Shown here: positions 52,464 through 62,121 of the stretch, in pieces | Layout: each line of letters opens with the position of its first letter | Position numbering within the stretch: position 1 is the first letter of the stretch | NCBI GenBank assembly: GCA_964035575.1 | Contig: OZ037836.1 | Span: forward strand, 1,798,001-1,862,000 | Direction of reading: 5' to 3' | Origin: Rhynchopus sp. YZ270_cl-10 | Taxonomy: Eukaryota > Euglenozoa > Diplonemea > Diplonemida > Diplonemidae | Length of the DNA: 64,000 nt | Position numbers and translations under genes: made by a program | Notes under the pieces: generated by a model | Database searches by the model: none | Seen by the model: only the letters and a program-made list of their open reading frames with translations | Told to the model about the DNA's origin: nothing

Positions 52464-53296
52464 CCACCTTTGGGCATATGTTGGCTTCACTCAGAACCTT
52501 TTCGGAGAGCTCTCTCCATCCGGGGAAGGTGAAGATAACGCATGTTCTCGCTTCGTTTGGGGCGAACGCCATCACAGGCATCGACCGCCGTCCTATCTTT
52601 GCCGGCGGAGAAGAAACGTTGAAGGCATTGCGTGCGCTATACGATGCTGGTGTGGCGTACCGGCTGCAACGCAGCTCCGAAGGCATGTCTGAGGTGGAGC
52701 TCCGTGGTGGCGATAGAGCGAGAGGTACATGGATGGGGGAGTATTCTGCTGAGACGGCGTACCCCTCCACAGAAGTTAGGGGCAGGAGGGCACTACCATT
52801 CATCCAGCGGGCAGAACAGGAGACATCTGCGCATGCTCGCTACCGGCACCATGAGCACGTGCGTCCAGGGGACGCACCCGTGAAGGCACCTGAAGGAGCG
52901 GTTCCGATCTTCCAGTTTGCGATATGTGTGCTGCACCGGAAGACGAAGTGTGATGCCTGCTCGAAGAACGCCCAGGCAGACCTGATGCATTGCTGCTTTG
53001 CGCACCACTCCAACGACGACGGGTTACCGATCCGACACGAAGCGTGCACTAAGCATAGACTCTCGAGGTGCGGGAACTGTGTGCAAGAGAAGAGTACGCT
53101 GGATCACTGCTGCCGCCGCCACCACGACACCTCGAAGGGGCGACAGACGACGCTGGGAGGCTTCTTCAGGAAGAAGCAGACGAAGCAGAAGGATGGGCAC
53201 AGCAGGGGCGGTGATGGACTTATGTAACATCATCTCCACGATGTATTGTATCACCTATCTCGGATAGGGGTGCATGCATCGAAAACGGGCCCCCAC
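52464..53296 (+). mobile_element. 5'-truncated LINE (833 bases), second subfamily
   Basis: Flanked by CCTCACGAAAGCTACGAA at 52446-52463 and 53297-53314. It holds the C-terminal end of an ORF2 to TAA at 53225-53227, then a 69-base 3' part ending CGGGCCCCCAC without poly-A. The ORF2 end has two Cys/His modules (CVLHRKTKCDACSKN..CCFAHH and CTKHRLSRCGNCVQE..CCRRHH) like those of the large LINE. It then has QTTLGGFF (53144-53167), which fits a PCNA-interacting PIP box, followed by a basic end. 5' truncation is typical of LINE insertion. Confidence 0.82.
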
Positions 53297-53314
53297 CCTC
53301 ACGAAAGCTACGAA

Positions 53315-53993
53315 GTACGCAGCCCGAGCAGAGCTTCACGCGTTGGGTGAGACGGACATCACGTCAGAGCGGTTGGAGGAGGTGGAGGATCCTGAGGTGG
53401 CGTGTTTGCTTCTGCAGGCGGAGGTTGCGACTGTCATTCCGGATGACTTCTTGTCGGGTTCATCGTTAACGAGACTTGATCTGAGTGCTGTGTCATGTGT
53501 GACGGAGGTTGGTGACAGGTTTCTGTACAGTTGTACAACGTTGACAAGCATCGACCTGTCAGGGTTGAGCAATGTGACGCGCATCGGTAACTTCTTTCTC
53601 TACTACTGCAAAGGTTTAACCACTCTGGATCTTTCGCCACTCAGCAACTTGACGCACATCGGTGTCGACTTTCTCTACGACTGCGAAGGTTTAACCACTC
53701 TGGATCTTTCACCACTCAGCAACTTGACAGAAGTCGGTGGAGGCTTTCTCTCCTACTGCAAAGGTTTAACCACTCTGGATCTTTCACCACTCAGCAGGGT
53801 TAAGGTTGTTGGTTCGCACTTTCTTACGAACTGCACTTCGTTGAAGAGTATTCACCTTACCGGCTGCAGCAGTGCTGTGTCCGACGCAGTAGTGAAGTGC
53901 AAGCTGAGCAAACTTGTGGTTGAAGCACGTCCGAAACGCAGCAGAGACGAATCCCCCCAACAAGCACACAAACGGCAGAGACACGCACAATGA
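53315..53993 (+). pseudogene. Ubl-LRR class A copy 10, 3' part
   Basis: The frame is open from 53274 but gene sequence begins at the duplication (LTKATKY). Linker AELHALGETDITSERLEEVE, then six LRRs with a distinctive LDLSPLSNLTHIG wording and CKG/CEG ends, and the class A tail RPKRSRDESPQQAHKRQR plus HAQ. It lacks its own start. The 3' flank begins TGACGATGAGGTGTGCTGC and soon leaves the common class A flank. Confidence 0.8.
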
Positions 53994-54882
53994 CGATGAG
54001 GTGTGCTGCATAATGGGCTTCCTCAAGTCGCTCTTCCAACGAAAGCAGACATGGTGGCAGTTTAGTGAGGACACATCAGTTAGCAAATGTTTGTTTAATG
54101 TTGATGAGGGTAGCATCGGTTTGTAATGTGGTCCACGTTTTTGTGGGAATTGTCAAGATCTTGATCACAAAGATGAAGATTTGGGCTGTGTAAAGTGTTT
54201 GTCTTGTTTGCCTTGTCGGGTGTGTGCACTGTATGTGAAACAACTGTGGATCTGCAGGCACGTGCTCTGATGTTTATTCAGTGTGGTGTGTTGTGGTTTT
54301 GTTATGTCTTTACGCTTTTTTACGTTTGTAGAAGAAGGGACCTTGCGAACATTCTTTCGCAGGTGGGTACAAGCTGTCACCGTGGCACTCAGCTACGGTG
54401 CAGAAGAGGCAGTAGGGCAGACCAACTACCAAAGGTGGGGTCTGCTAGAGGGAAGGGGTTACGTTTTCAGGGTGTGTGCACTGTACGTGAGACAACTGAC
54501 GTGCTCTGTTGTTTATCCAGGATCACGAACCCATGTCATTTGAAAGCATATTCGGGGATGGTACATGGGGACAGGAAGGGTAACAAACAAGGTGGTCGCC
54601 CTTCTTTATTAGCACGCCATATGTTAGGGTTTTGTGCATTGCTTCTTTCATTTGTTTTGCAGTCAGACGAAGAAGGAGGCCGTGCCTGCTGCTCTTCCTC
54701 TGACATGAAATACAAATGTAGTGTTTCTTTTGTTTCTGTTTTCACTTCTAAATACTGTTCTCGCAAGTATTCGGGCAAATGTAACATATCAAAAGACCTC
54801 TCCCCTTGTAACTGTTTGTTGTCTCTTGCGTACTCTTACCCCCAATTGAAAACACCATCACAAAACAGAGAGACACAAAACC
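53994..54882. other. Intergenic spacer with an internal direct repeat
   Basis: GGGTGTGTGCACTGTA(T/C)GTG followed by A(A/G)ACAACTG occurs near 54226 and 54471. 54536-54627 repeats 42449-42541. 54790-54882 is a class B upstream region nearly identical with 22296-22382. No gene seen. Confidence 0.5.
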
Positions 54883-55884
54883 ATGGAAATATGTGTGAGG
54901 AGCTTTGACGGAGAGAAGTACACAGTCGAGGTGGGTGTGGATGATACAACTGCGGACATACGGCGGAAGGTGGCGTCTGCAGCAGAGTTGTGCGAAGACG
55001 GCTTTGACATGAGCTTCGGTGGGAAGCTGCTGGCCGAAGGAGACGACACGACGCAGCTGAGTGCTGGGGACACAGTTGTGCTGACGAAGACGAAGTCGCA
55101 GAAGGACGACGCCATTGCAGCTCTTCGTGACTTGGGTGAGACAGCGCTGACGACACAGAGGTTCAAAGGTCTGACAGATCCCAAGCTGGTTCATTTGTTT
55201 CTGCAGGCGGAAGTTGTTACTGAGATCCCCTCCAACTGCTTGAGAGATGGCACGTTCGAAGAACTTGATCTCAGTGGTGTGCCAGGTGTGACTGCAGTAG
55301 GCCACTCCTTTCTCTACTGCTGCACCTCATTGCACACTGCTGACTTATCTGGGTGGAGCAATGTGTCACCCCTAGAGGGTTTCTTTCTCTACAGCTGCAG
55401 CGCATTGACTACCCTTGACTTGTCTGGGTGGAACAATGTGACGCGGGTTGGTGACTACTTTCTTTACAAGTGCACCTCATTGACCACACTGGATATTTCT
55501 GGGTGGAACAATGTGACGCAACTTGGGAACTCTTTTCTCCGCGAGTGCAGCGCATTGCAAACACTTGACTTATCTGGGTGGAACAATGTAACGACTGTCG
55601 GATCCTGCTTCCTCTACAACTGCACCTCATTGACCACACTGGACTTATCTGGGTGGAACAATGTAACGCAGATTAGGAGCTACTTCCTCTCCAACTGCAC
55701 CTCATTGAGCACACTGGACTTGTCTGGGTGGAATAATGTTACGCAGATTCATCCATACTTCCTGTATCGATGCAACATACGGACAAGCAGCATCAATGTC
55801 ACCGGATCGAGCAGTGTTGTGACGAAAGATGTGCACAGCCGTAAGGTAAAGCACAAAATCAAACACAAATGTGTGTGCATGTGA
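54883..55884 (+). CDS. Ubl-LRR protein, class B, copy 11
   Basis: 333 residues. Head MEICVRSF, linker with TALTTQRFKGLTDPKLVHLF, and seven LRRs in the same order as copies 8 and 13 (GVPGVTAVG, NVSPLE, NVTRVG, NVTQLG, NVTTVG, NVTQIR, NVTQIH). The last unit ends HPYFLYRCNI, as in copy 13, where copies 6, 7 and 8 have FLEGCNI. Tail HSRKVKHKIKHKCVCM. The 5' flank is that of copy 2 and the 3' flank that of copy 13, so head and tail regions come with different neighbours. Confidence 0.88.
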   Translation: MEICVRSFDGEKYTVEVGVDDTTADIRRKVASAAELCEDGFDMSFGGKLLAEGDDTTQLSAGDTVVLTKTKSQKDDAIAALRDLGETALTTQRFKGLTDPKLVHLFLQAEVVTEIPSNCLRDGTFEELDLSGVPGVTAVGHSFLYCCTSLHTADLSGWSNVSPLEGFFLYSCSALTTLDLSGWNNVTRVGDYFLYKCTSLTTLDISGWNNVTQLGNSFLRECSALQTLDLSGWNNVTTVGSCFLYNCTSLTTLDLSGWNNVTQIRSYFLSNCTSLSTLDLSGWNNVTQIHPYFLYRCNIRTSSINVTGSSSVVTKDVHSRKVKHKIKHKCVCM

Positions 55885-56036
55885 GGCACTGTCTGCTCTT
55901 GAGCGGCGTGTTCTTCTTCTTATCAACAAACACTCTGCAGTGGGATATGATCCACTACCACCGATCCAAACTACTGTGCACTGATTTTCCGAAAGTCAAA
56001 ATCTCTGACTTTCTGCCAGACTGCAGCAAGATCTAG

Positions 56037-56400
56037 ATACGCGGCGCCTGCCGAGTTGACATCGATCTGTGCGAGCTGGGCTCACCAAGATATCTTGCCC
56101 GTGGCCAACAGCTCTACAACCTGGGTGCTTATGACCCACCCCTGCACCTACGGACAACACTGATCCACTCTAACGTGCAGGTGTCCTGCGGGACGTCTTG
56201 CACTGGGAGCTGAGCTGCGCCTGCACCCGCAGAACAACGACTTCGAATGTGTAAACAACAAATACAAGCTACTTTGGTGTGGCTGAAGGGGGGTGGTGCT
56301 ATTTTCTGCTATTTTGGGGTCGTCGGGCACACCATACTTTCCAGGGTTGAGGACAACGTGCGTCTATATCTTTTTTAGTACAATAGCCAGAGAAAACAGA
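56037..56400 (+). pseudogene. Coding relic related to 63181-63504, with micro-MITE inside
   Basis: Reads IDLCELGSPRYLARGQQLYN and TTLIHSNVQVSCGTSCTG, then stops through an extra G relative to the 63-kb copy. The 60-base element at 56275 interrupts it further. A near-identical relic is at 61372-61737. Family unknown. Confidence 0.5.
56275..56334. mobile_element. 60-base micro-MITE with TACTT duplication
   Basis: TGGTGTGGCTGAAGG ... GGGCACACCA with TACTT at 56270-56274 and 56335-56339. The copy of the relic at 63.4 kb reads AAGCTACTCCACAGAGTTGAGG without the insert. An element this short can only be mobilised in trans. Confidence 0.7.
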
Positions 56401-56787
56401 TCCTGCACTAGCAGGTGATTGTCGACACAGCAAGTGTGGATGCATCAACGCACAGCAAAAACGATCAAAGAAAGAGACACAAGCATACTTTCAACGGAAA
56501 AAAGAAATCTGCTTTTATTCGTGTCGCCCCCTACCTCACCTGCTTATTCTTTACACTACCTTGAAGATAGTAAGTCTGGCGACTCACAAAATTCATTAAA
56601 GCATTCTGGCAAGGTTGTCTTCTTGCAGCCAACTTACTCGTGAATAACAATGATTTTGGGCATCGTTACGTTGGGAAACTGCTTTATGCTTGTTCATGCA
56701 TCACACCTGTGCTTTGTCAAGGCAACATAGAAGGTCTGAACGAACATCCCCTGCCCCAAAACACCTGAAACAGAGAGACACAAAACC

Positions 56788-57699
56788 ATGGAAATATGTG
56801 TGAAGAGCTTTGACGGAGAGAAGTACACAGTCGAGGTGGGTGTGGATGATACAACTGCGGACATACGGCGGAAGGTGGCGTCTGCAGCAGAGTTGTGCGA
56901 AGACGGCTTTGACATGAGCTTCGGAGAGAAGCTGCTGCCCGAAGGAGACGACACGACGCAGCTGAGTGCTGGGGACACAGTTGTGCTGACGAAGACGAAG
57001 TCGCAGAAGGGCGAAGCATACTATGCTCTTCGTGACTTGGGTGAGACAGCACTGACGACACAGAGGTTCAAAGGTCTGGAAGATCCCAAGCTGATTCATT
57101 TGTTTCTGCGGGCGGAGGTTGTTACTGAGGTACCCAATGAATTCTTGTCAGGTGCCCCGTTCTCAGAACTTGATCTCAGTGGTGTGCCAGGTGTGACTGC
57201 AGTAGGCCACTCCTTTCTCCACTACTGCAGGGCGTTGCACACTGCTGATTTATCTGGGTGGAGCAGGGTGAGGCAAATCGGGGTAGCGTTCCTCGGCAGC
57301 TGCTACGCATTGAGCACCCTTGACTTGTCTGGGTGGAGGAATGTGACGCAGGTGGACGACCGCTTCCTCGCAAGCCTAACCTCGTTGACAACAGCCAACT
57401 TGTCTGGGTGGAGCAGGGTGGCGCAAGTAGGGATCTTCTTCCTCGCTGACTGCAGCTCGTTGACCATGCTTGACTTATCTGGGTGGAACAGTGTTACCCA
57501 CATTGCAGACGACTTCGTCATCCAGTGCAGCTCGTTGAGAACGCTAGACTTATCTGGGTGGGCGAGTGTGACGCATGTTGGGCGAGGTGCACTGAAACAC
57601 TGTAACGTACGTAAATGCAGCATCAACGTCACCGGATCGAGCAGTGTTGTGTCAGAATATGTGCAGAGGCGTACCAAGCGCGAATGTGTGTGCATGTGA
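56788..57699 (+). CDS. Ubl-LRR protein, class B, copy 12
   Basis: 303 residues. Head with FGEKLLPEGDD and a changed linker (SQKGEAYYALRDLGETALTT). Six LRRs: GVPGVTAVG, GWSRVRQIG, GWRNVTQVD, NLSGWSRVAQVG, GWNSVTHIA and GWASVTHVGRGALKHCN. The last two units and the tail EYVQRRTKRECVCM match copy 4, while the 5' flank and head region match copy 14. The 3' flank is the GTGCATCTTTCGAGAGG type. It looks like a natural hybrid of two lineages and is open throughout. Confidence 0.88.
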   Translation: MEICVKSFDGEKYTVEVGVDDTTADIRRKVASAAELCEDGFDMSFGEKLLPEGDDTTQLSAGDTVVLTKTKSQKGEAYYALRDLGETALTTQRFKGLEDPKLIHLFLRAEVVTEVPNEFLSGAPFSELDLSGVPGVTAVGHSFLHYCRALHTADLSGWSRVRQIGVAFLGSCYALSTLDLSGWRNVTQVDDRFLASLTSLTTANLSGWSRVAQVGIFFLADCSSLTMLDLSGWNSVTHIADDFVIQCSSLRTLDLSGWASVTHVGRGALKHCNVRKCSINVTGSSSVVSEYVQRRTKRECVCM

Positions 57700-58541
57700 G
57701 GCATGTGCATCTTTCGAGAGGCTGGGCGCTCATTGCGATGTTCAGAGAATGAATTTTACATTGCACGTGGCACTTTTCCCACGTTGTATTTTTTAGTTTT
57801 CATTTTTGATTTTTTTTCATTTTCCCACAAAAGATATCAAAGTACGATACCCACCCTATTCAAACCCAAACCGTTGTATTTTAGTGTGATCTTCTGTGGT
57901 GAGGAAGTGTTTCAAATTTTTCAGTATTTTCTCCTATTCTTCTGTGTTTGTGATTACCCCCGTGTTTAGCATGAGCAGAGTGTGCATGTTAAGATTTCAC
58001 TGCATCTTTGTGACATGCCTTGCGGAAGGGTTCGAAAGGGGGGGGGGGGAGGAAAGGCGGTTTCAAAAAAAAAGGTCCTGCTAAAATTTTCCTCAAAATC
58101 TGGTTTTGTAATATTGACCCTTTGCTCCCCCCCCCCAGGGCCCCCCCCCTACATTGATTTCAATACTATACCTTACTTCACCTACGGTTGCCCTTACAGG
58201 GGGGGTGAAGGAAGGTTGTTGAAGCTTTTGCTGATGATCAACAGAACTTTGTTGTTAGGTGTCGGACCCCCTGAGTTACACTGTGTGTCACCTACACAAC
58301 ACAGTCAGTCTTTGTGTACTTTTTTTGCACTATTTTCGAACAAGATATAACAAAAAGCTTGCGTTTCTTTTATCGAACCGATTTTCCGCCCCCGCACTCA
58401 AAACGTAATCACTTTCATTCAGAAAAATACATTTTTTCCTCTCCTGTTTTCTTAAGTTAAGTAAGAGAAAACCGAATGGAGTGGAAACGTAGTGAGAGCG
58501 CAGCGGAAACGATAGTGGGAGATGCAACGAGCTTTTTTTCG
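57700..58541. other. Intergenic spacer, tract-rich
   Basis: Class B 3' flank, then AT-rich DNA with G- and C-runs (GGGGGGGGGGAGG near 58040, CCCCCCCCCCCAGG near 58127). From 58265 it matches 39534-39815. No gene. Confidence 0.5.
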
Positions 58542-58544
58542 TAA

Positions 58545-59567
58545 GGGTAGTGTAACTTTTTCAGCCTGTTACCGTTACCGCCCGCCGGATTTTTTGAAAA
58601 CCACAAAAAAAAAAGTTATGTAGAAAGTACCTAGGGAAAAAAGTTATGGAGAGGTTCTATAGGAAAGATGTGGGTGGCGCTGTACAGGGCCCACACCTAT
58701 AGCACCTCACGATCACTTGGTGAGTCAGCAATGTTTCTCGAGAGAAACCTCCGTCGTTTGCCTTCACGAGTGTTTTCTTGAACACTGTACACTGTACACT
58801 GTACACTGTACACTGTACACTGTACACTGTACACTGTACACTGTACACTGTACACTGTACACTGTACACTGTACACTGTACACTGTACACTGTACACTGT
58901 ACACTGTACACTGTACACTGTACACTGTACACTGTACACTGTACACTGTACACTGTACACTGTACACTGTACACTGTACACTGTACACTGTACACTGTAC
59001 ACTGTACACTGTACACTGTACACTGTACACTGTACACTGTACACTGTACACTGTACACTGTACACTGTACACTGTACACTGTACACTGTACACTGTACAC
59101 TGTACACTGTACACTGTACACTGTACACTGTACACTGTACACTGTACACTGTACACTGTACACTGTACACTGTACACTGTACACTGTACACTGTACACTG
59201 TACACTGTACACTGTACACTGTACACTGTACACTGTACACTGTACACTGTACACTGTACACTGTACACAGTACACACTGTAGTACCTATAACTTTCTGGT
59301 ACCTAGACACCCGGTGTCCAGGAACCTAGGTACCCAGGCAACATGATAATGAGACACAAAATGCTACACGTAACAGAAAACAAGCTACACGTCACGAAAA
59401 TAAGGATTTTACTGTGAAGGAAACTCTGGAAAAATGTAAGAAAATCTCTTCATAACTTTTTTTCCCCTGGTAAAACTTTTTTTTCTTCATAACTTTTTTT
59501 CTCCGCCGCCCGCCGGATTTTTCGAACACCAAAATAACGGTAACAGACCGAAAAAGTTACACTACCC
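58545..59567. mobile_element. Harbinger-like MITE carrying a 7-base satellite
   Basis: 1,023 bases. Inverted ends GGGTAGTGTAACTTTTTC, continuing with CTGTTACCGTTA after two mismatches. TAA duplications at 58542-58544 and 59568-59570. The paralogous spacer at 39.8 kb gives the empty site TTTCGTAATGTTTT. Subterminal CCGCCCGCCGGATTTTT(T/C)GAA blocks are also inverted. A TWA duplication with GG-start ends fits PIF/Harbinger. It encodes no transposase; its middle is the ACTGTAC array. Confidence 0.75.
58784..59268. repeat. ACTGTAC tandem array, about 69 copies
   Basis: A near-perfect 7-base unit repeated over about 485 bases, ending in a slightly degenerate AGTACACACTGTAGTACC. As 7 is not a multiple of 3 and the unit has no stop, long artificial frames (CTLYTVH or YSVQCTV repeats) run on both strands; these are not genes. 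TGTACA is self-complementary, so the strand can fold on itself. Confidence 0.95.
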
Positions 59568-59570
59568 TAA

Positions 59571-60217
59571 TGTTTTATTCTCCCCCTCAAAATATTTCAC
59601 CACAACCTCTCCCTTTTGTCTTTATTGTTTTTATTGCTTTATTGTTTGCGGGGGTGGGGGAAAAACATACAAGGGAAAAGTAGGGGTTTCAATTTTTAAA
59701 GGAAGGTGTTTTTTTGACTCATATCGAGGAGGATAGAGAAACTAAAAAGTCATGAAAATACAAAACTGATGATGCCTCAGCAGGGTTAGTGAACGAAAGA
59801 ATGGTGCCAAGTTCAACAGGCACACATAGTGGAGCGCATCCTCGGGTGTCCACACTAAGTCAACGAGGTTTTCAAAAACAAACCTGGTCTGTGTCAAGCC
59901 AAAACCAGACAAAAAAAGCACAAAACAAAAGCACAAAAGCAGCCTGGTACAGATCCCAAACAGTTTCCTTGTGACAGTGGCTTTCAAATTTTATTTGAAA
60001 GTATATGAATTTGCTTTTGACATTTGCCTAGAGACATCCCTCGCGTCCTATCACAGCCTTGCAGCATACAGTTCTGCACACAGAGGTGTCCCCTTTGTCT
60101 TACACCTCTATCGTCTCAGTGGCAACATGTCTGCCTTCTTCTTGTCTCCTTCCCGTTCTGCGAGTTGTGTTTCTTCTTGCCCCACCCAAAACACCTGAAA
60201 CAGAGAGACACAAAACC
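59571..60217. other. Class B 5' spacer, duplicate of 39816-40410
   Basis: Continues the spacer interrupted by the element. 60025-60217 (GACATCCCTCGCGTCC.. to CACCCAAAACACC) matches 40228-40410. The middle (59883-60020) differs. No gene. Confidence 0.6.
59829..59880 (+). repeat. Short interspersed repeat, copy 7 of 8
   Basis: GTGGAGCGCATCCTCGGGTG, then TCCACACTAAGTCAACGAGG and TTTTCAAAAAC. Duplicate of copy 6. Confidence 0.6.
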
Positions 60218-61219
60218 ATGGAAATATGTGTGAAGAGCTTTGACGGAGAGAAGTACACAGTCGAGGTGGGTGTGGATGATACAACTGCGGACATACGGCG
60301 GAAGGTGGCGTCTGCAGCAGAGTTGTGCGAAGACGGCTTTGACATGAGCTTCGGTGGGAAGCTGCTGGCCGAAGGAGACGACACGACGCAGCTGAGTGCT
60401 GGGGACACAGTTGTGCTGACGAAGACGACGTCGCAGAAGGACGACGCCATTGCAGCTCTTCGTGACTTGGGTGAGACAGCGCTGACGTCAGAGAGGTTCG
60501 AAGGCCTTTCCGATACCAAGCTGGTTCATTTGTTTCTGCGGGCGGAGGTTGTTACTGAGATCCCCTCCAACTGCTTGAGAGATGGCACATTCTCAGAACT
60601 TGATCTCAGTGGTGTGCCAGGTGTGACTGCAGTAGGCCACTCCTTCCTCTTCCGCTGCACCTCATTGCACACTGCTGACTTATCTGGGTGGAGCAATGTG
60701 TCACCCCTAGAGGGTTTCTTTCTCTACAGCTGCAGCGCATTGACCACCCTTGACTTGTCTGGGTGGAACAATGTGACGCGGGTTGATGACTACTTTCTCT
60801 ACAAGTGCACCTCATTGACCACATTTGATATTTCTGGGTGGAACAATGTGACGCAACTTGGGAACTCTTTTCTCTGCGAGTGCAGCGCATTGCAAACACT
60901 TGACTTATCTGGGTGGAATAATGTAATGACTGTCGGATCCTGCTTCCTCGTCAACTGCACCTCATTGACCACACTTGACTTATCTGGGTGGAACAATGTT
61001 ACGCAGATTGGGAGCTACTTCCTCTCCAACTGCACCTCATTGACCACCCTTGACTTGTCTGGGTGGAATAATGTTACGCAGATTCATCCACACTTCCTGT
61101 ATCGATGCAACATACGGACAAGCAGCATCAACGTCACCGGATCGAGCAGTGTTGTGACGAAAGATGTGCACAGCCGTAAGGTAAAGCACAAAATCAAACA
61201 CAAATGTGTGTGCATGTGA
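60218..61219 (+). CDS. Ubl-LRR protein, class B, copy 13
   Basis: 333 residues from the ATG in ACCATGG; the frame is open back to 60059 through leader. Head with TKTTSQKDD, linker with SERFEGLSDTKLVHLFLRAE, and seven LRRs in the order of copies 8 and 11, with small changes (TTFDISGW, NNVMTVGSCFL). Tail HSRKVKHKIKHKCVCM. The upstream region is that of copy 8 and the downstream region that of copy 11. Confidence 0.88.
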   Translation: MEICVKSFDGEKYTVEVGVDDTTADIRRKVASAAELCEDGFDMSFGGKLLAEGDDTTQLSAGDTVVLTKTTSQKDDAIAALRDLGETALTSERFEGLSDTKLVHLFLRAEVVTEIPSNCLRDGTFSELDLSGVPGVTAVGHSFLFRCTSLHTADLSGWSNVSPLEGFFLYSCSALTTLDLSGWNNVTRVDDYFLYKCTSLTTFDISGWNNVTQLGNSFLCECSALQTLDLSGWNNVMTVGSCFLVNCTSLTTLDLSGWNNVTQIGSYFLSNCTSLTTLDLSGWNNVTQIHPHFLYRCNIRTSSINVTGSSSVVTKDVHSRKVKHKIKHKCVCM

Positions 61220-61371
61220 GGCACTGTCTGCTCTTGAGCGGCGTGTTCTTCTTCTTATCAACAAACACTCTGCAGTGGGATATGATCCACTACCACCGAT
61301 CCAAACTACTGTGCACTGATTTTCCGAAAGTCAGAATCTCTGACTTTCTGCCAGACTGCAGCAAGAGCTAG

Positions 61372-61737
61372 ATACGCGGCGCCTGCCGAGTTGACATCGA
61401 TCTGTGCGAGCTGGGCTCACCAAGATATCTTGCCCGTGGCCAACAGCTCTACAGCCTGGGTGCTAATGACCCACCCCTGCACACCTACGGACAACACTGA
61501 TCCACTCTAACCTGCAGGTGTCCTGCGGGACGTCTTGCACTGGGAGCTGAGCTGCGCCTGCACCCGCAGAACAACGACTTCGAATGTGTAAACAACAAAT
61601 ACAAGCTACTTTGGTGTGGCTGAAGGGGGGTGGTGCTATTTTCTGCTATTTTGGGGTCGTCGGGCACACCATACTTTCCAGGGTTGAGGACAACGTGCGT
61701 CTATATCTTTTTTAGTACAATAGCCAGAGAAAACAGA
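61372..61737 (+). pseudogene. Coding relic, second copy with micro-MITE
   Basis: Same interrupted IDLCELGSPRYLARGQQLYS reading as at 56037, with the 60-base element at 61612-61671. Confidence 0.5.
61612..61671. mobile_element. 60-base micro-MITE, duplicate copy
   Basis: TGGTGTGGCTGAAGG ... GGGCACACCA, TACTT at 61607-61611 and 61672-61676. It arrived here by segmental duplication with its flanks. Confidence 0.65.
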
Positions 61738-62121
61738 TCCTGCACTAGCAGGTGATTGTCGACACAGCAAGTGTGGATGCATCAACGCACAGCAAAAACG
61801 ATCAAAGAAAGAGACACAAGCATACTTTCAACGGAAAAAAGAAATCTGCTTTTATTCGTGTCGCCCCCTACCTCACCTGCTTATTCTTTACACTACCTTG
61901 AAGATAGTAAGTCTGGCGACTCACAAAAGTCATTAAAGCAATCTGGCAAGGTTATCTTCTTGCAGCCAACTTACTCGTGAACAACAATGATTTTGGGCAT
62001 CGTTACGTTGGGAAACTGCTTTATGCTTGTTCATGCATCACACCTGTGCTTTGTCAAGGCAACATAGAAGGTCTGAACGAACATCCCCTGCCTCAAAACA
62101 CCTGAAACAGAGAGACACAAA

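Larger units (their letters stand above)
55885..56787. other. Spacer duplicated at 61220-62121
   Basis: Almost the same text throughout, from GGCACTGTCTGCTCTTGAGC to CCCC(A/T)AAACACCTGAAAC. It includes the coding-like relic and the micro-MITE listed separately, plus a leader. The duplication joins the 3' part of copy 11 or 13 to the head of copy 12 or 14. Confidence 0.65.
61220..62121. other. Spacer, duplicate of 55885-56787
   Basis: See the copy at 55885. The leader before the next gene lacks the usual CC before ATG (CACAAAATGGAA). Confidence 0.65.

Noticed and set aside
58657-59346. Repeated CTVYSVQ / CTLYTVH proteins on both strands
   Set aside because: They are produced by a 7-base tandem repeat with no stop in any frame.
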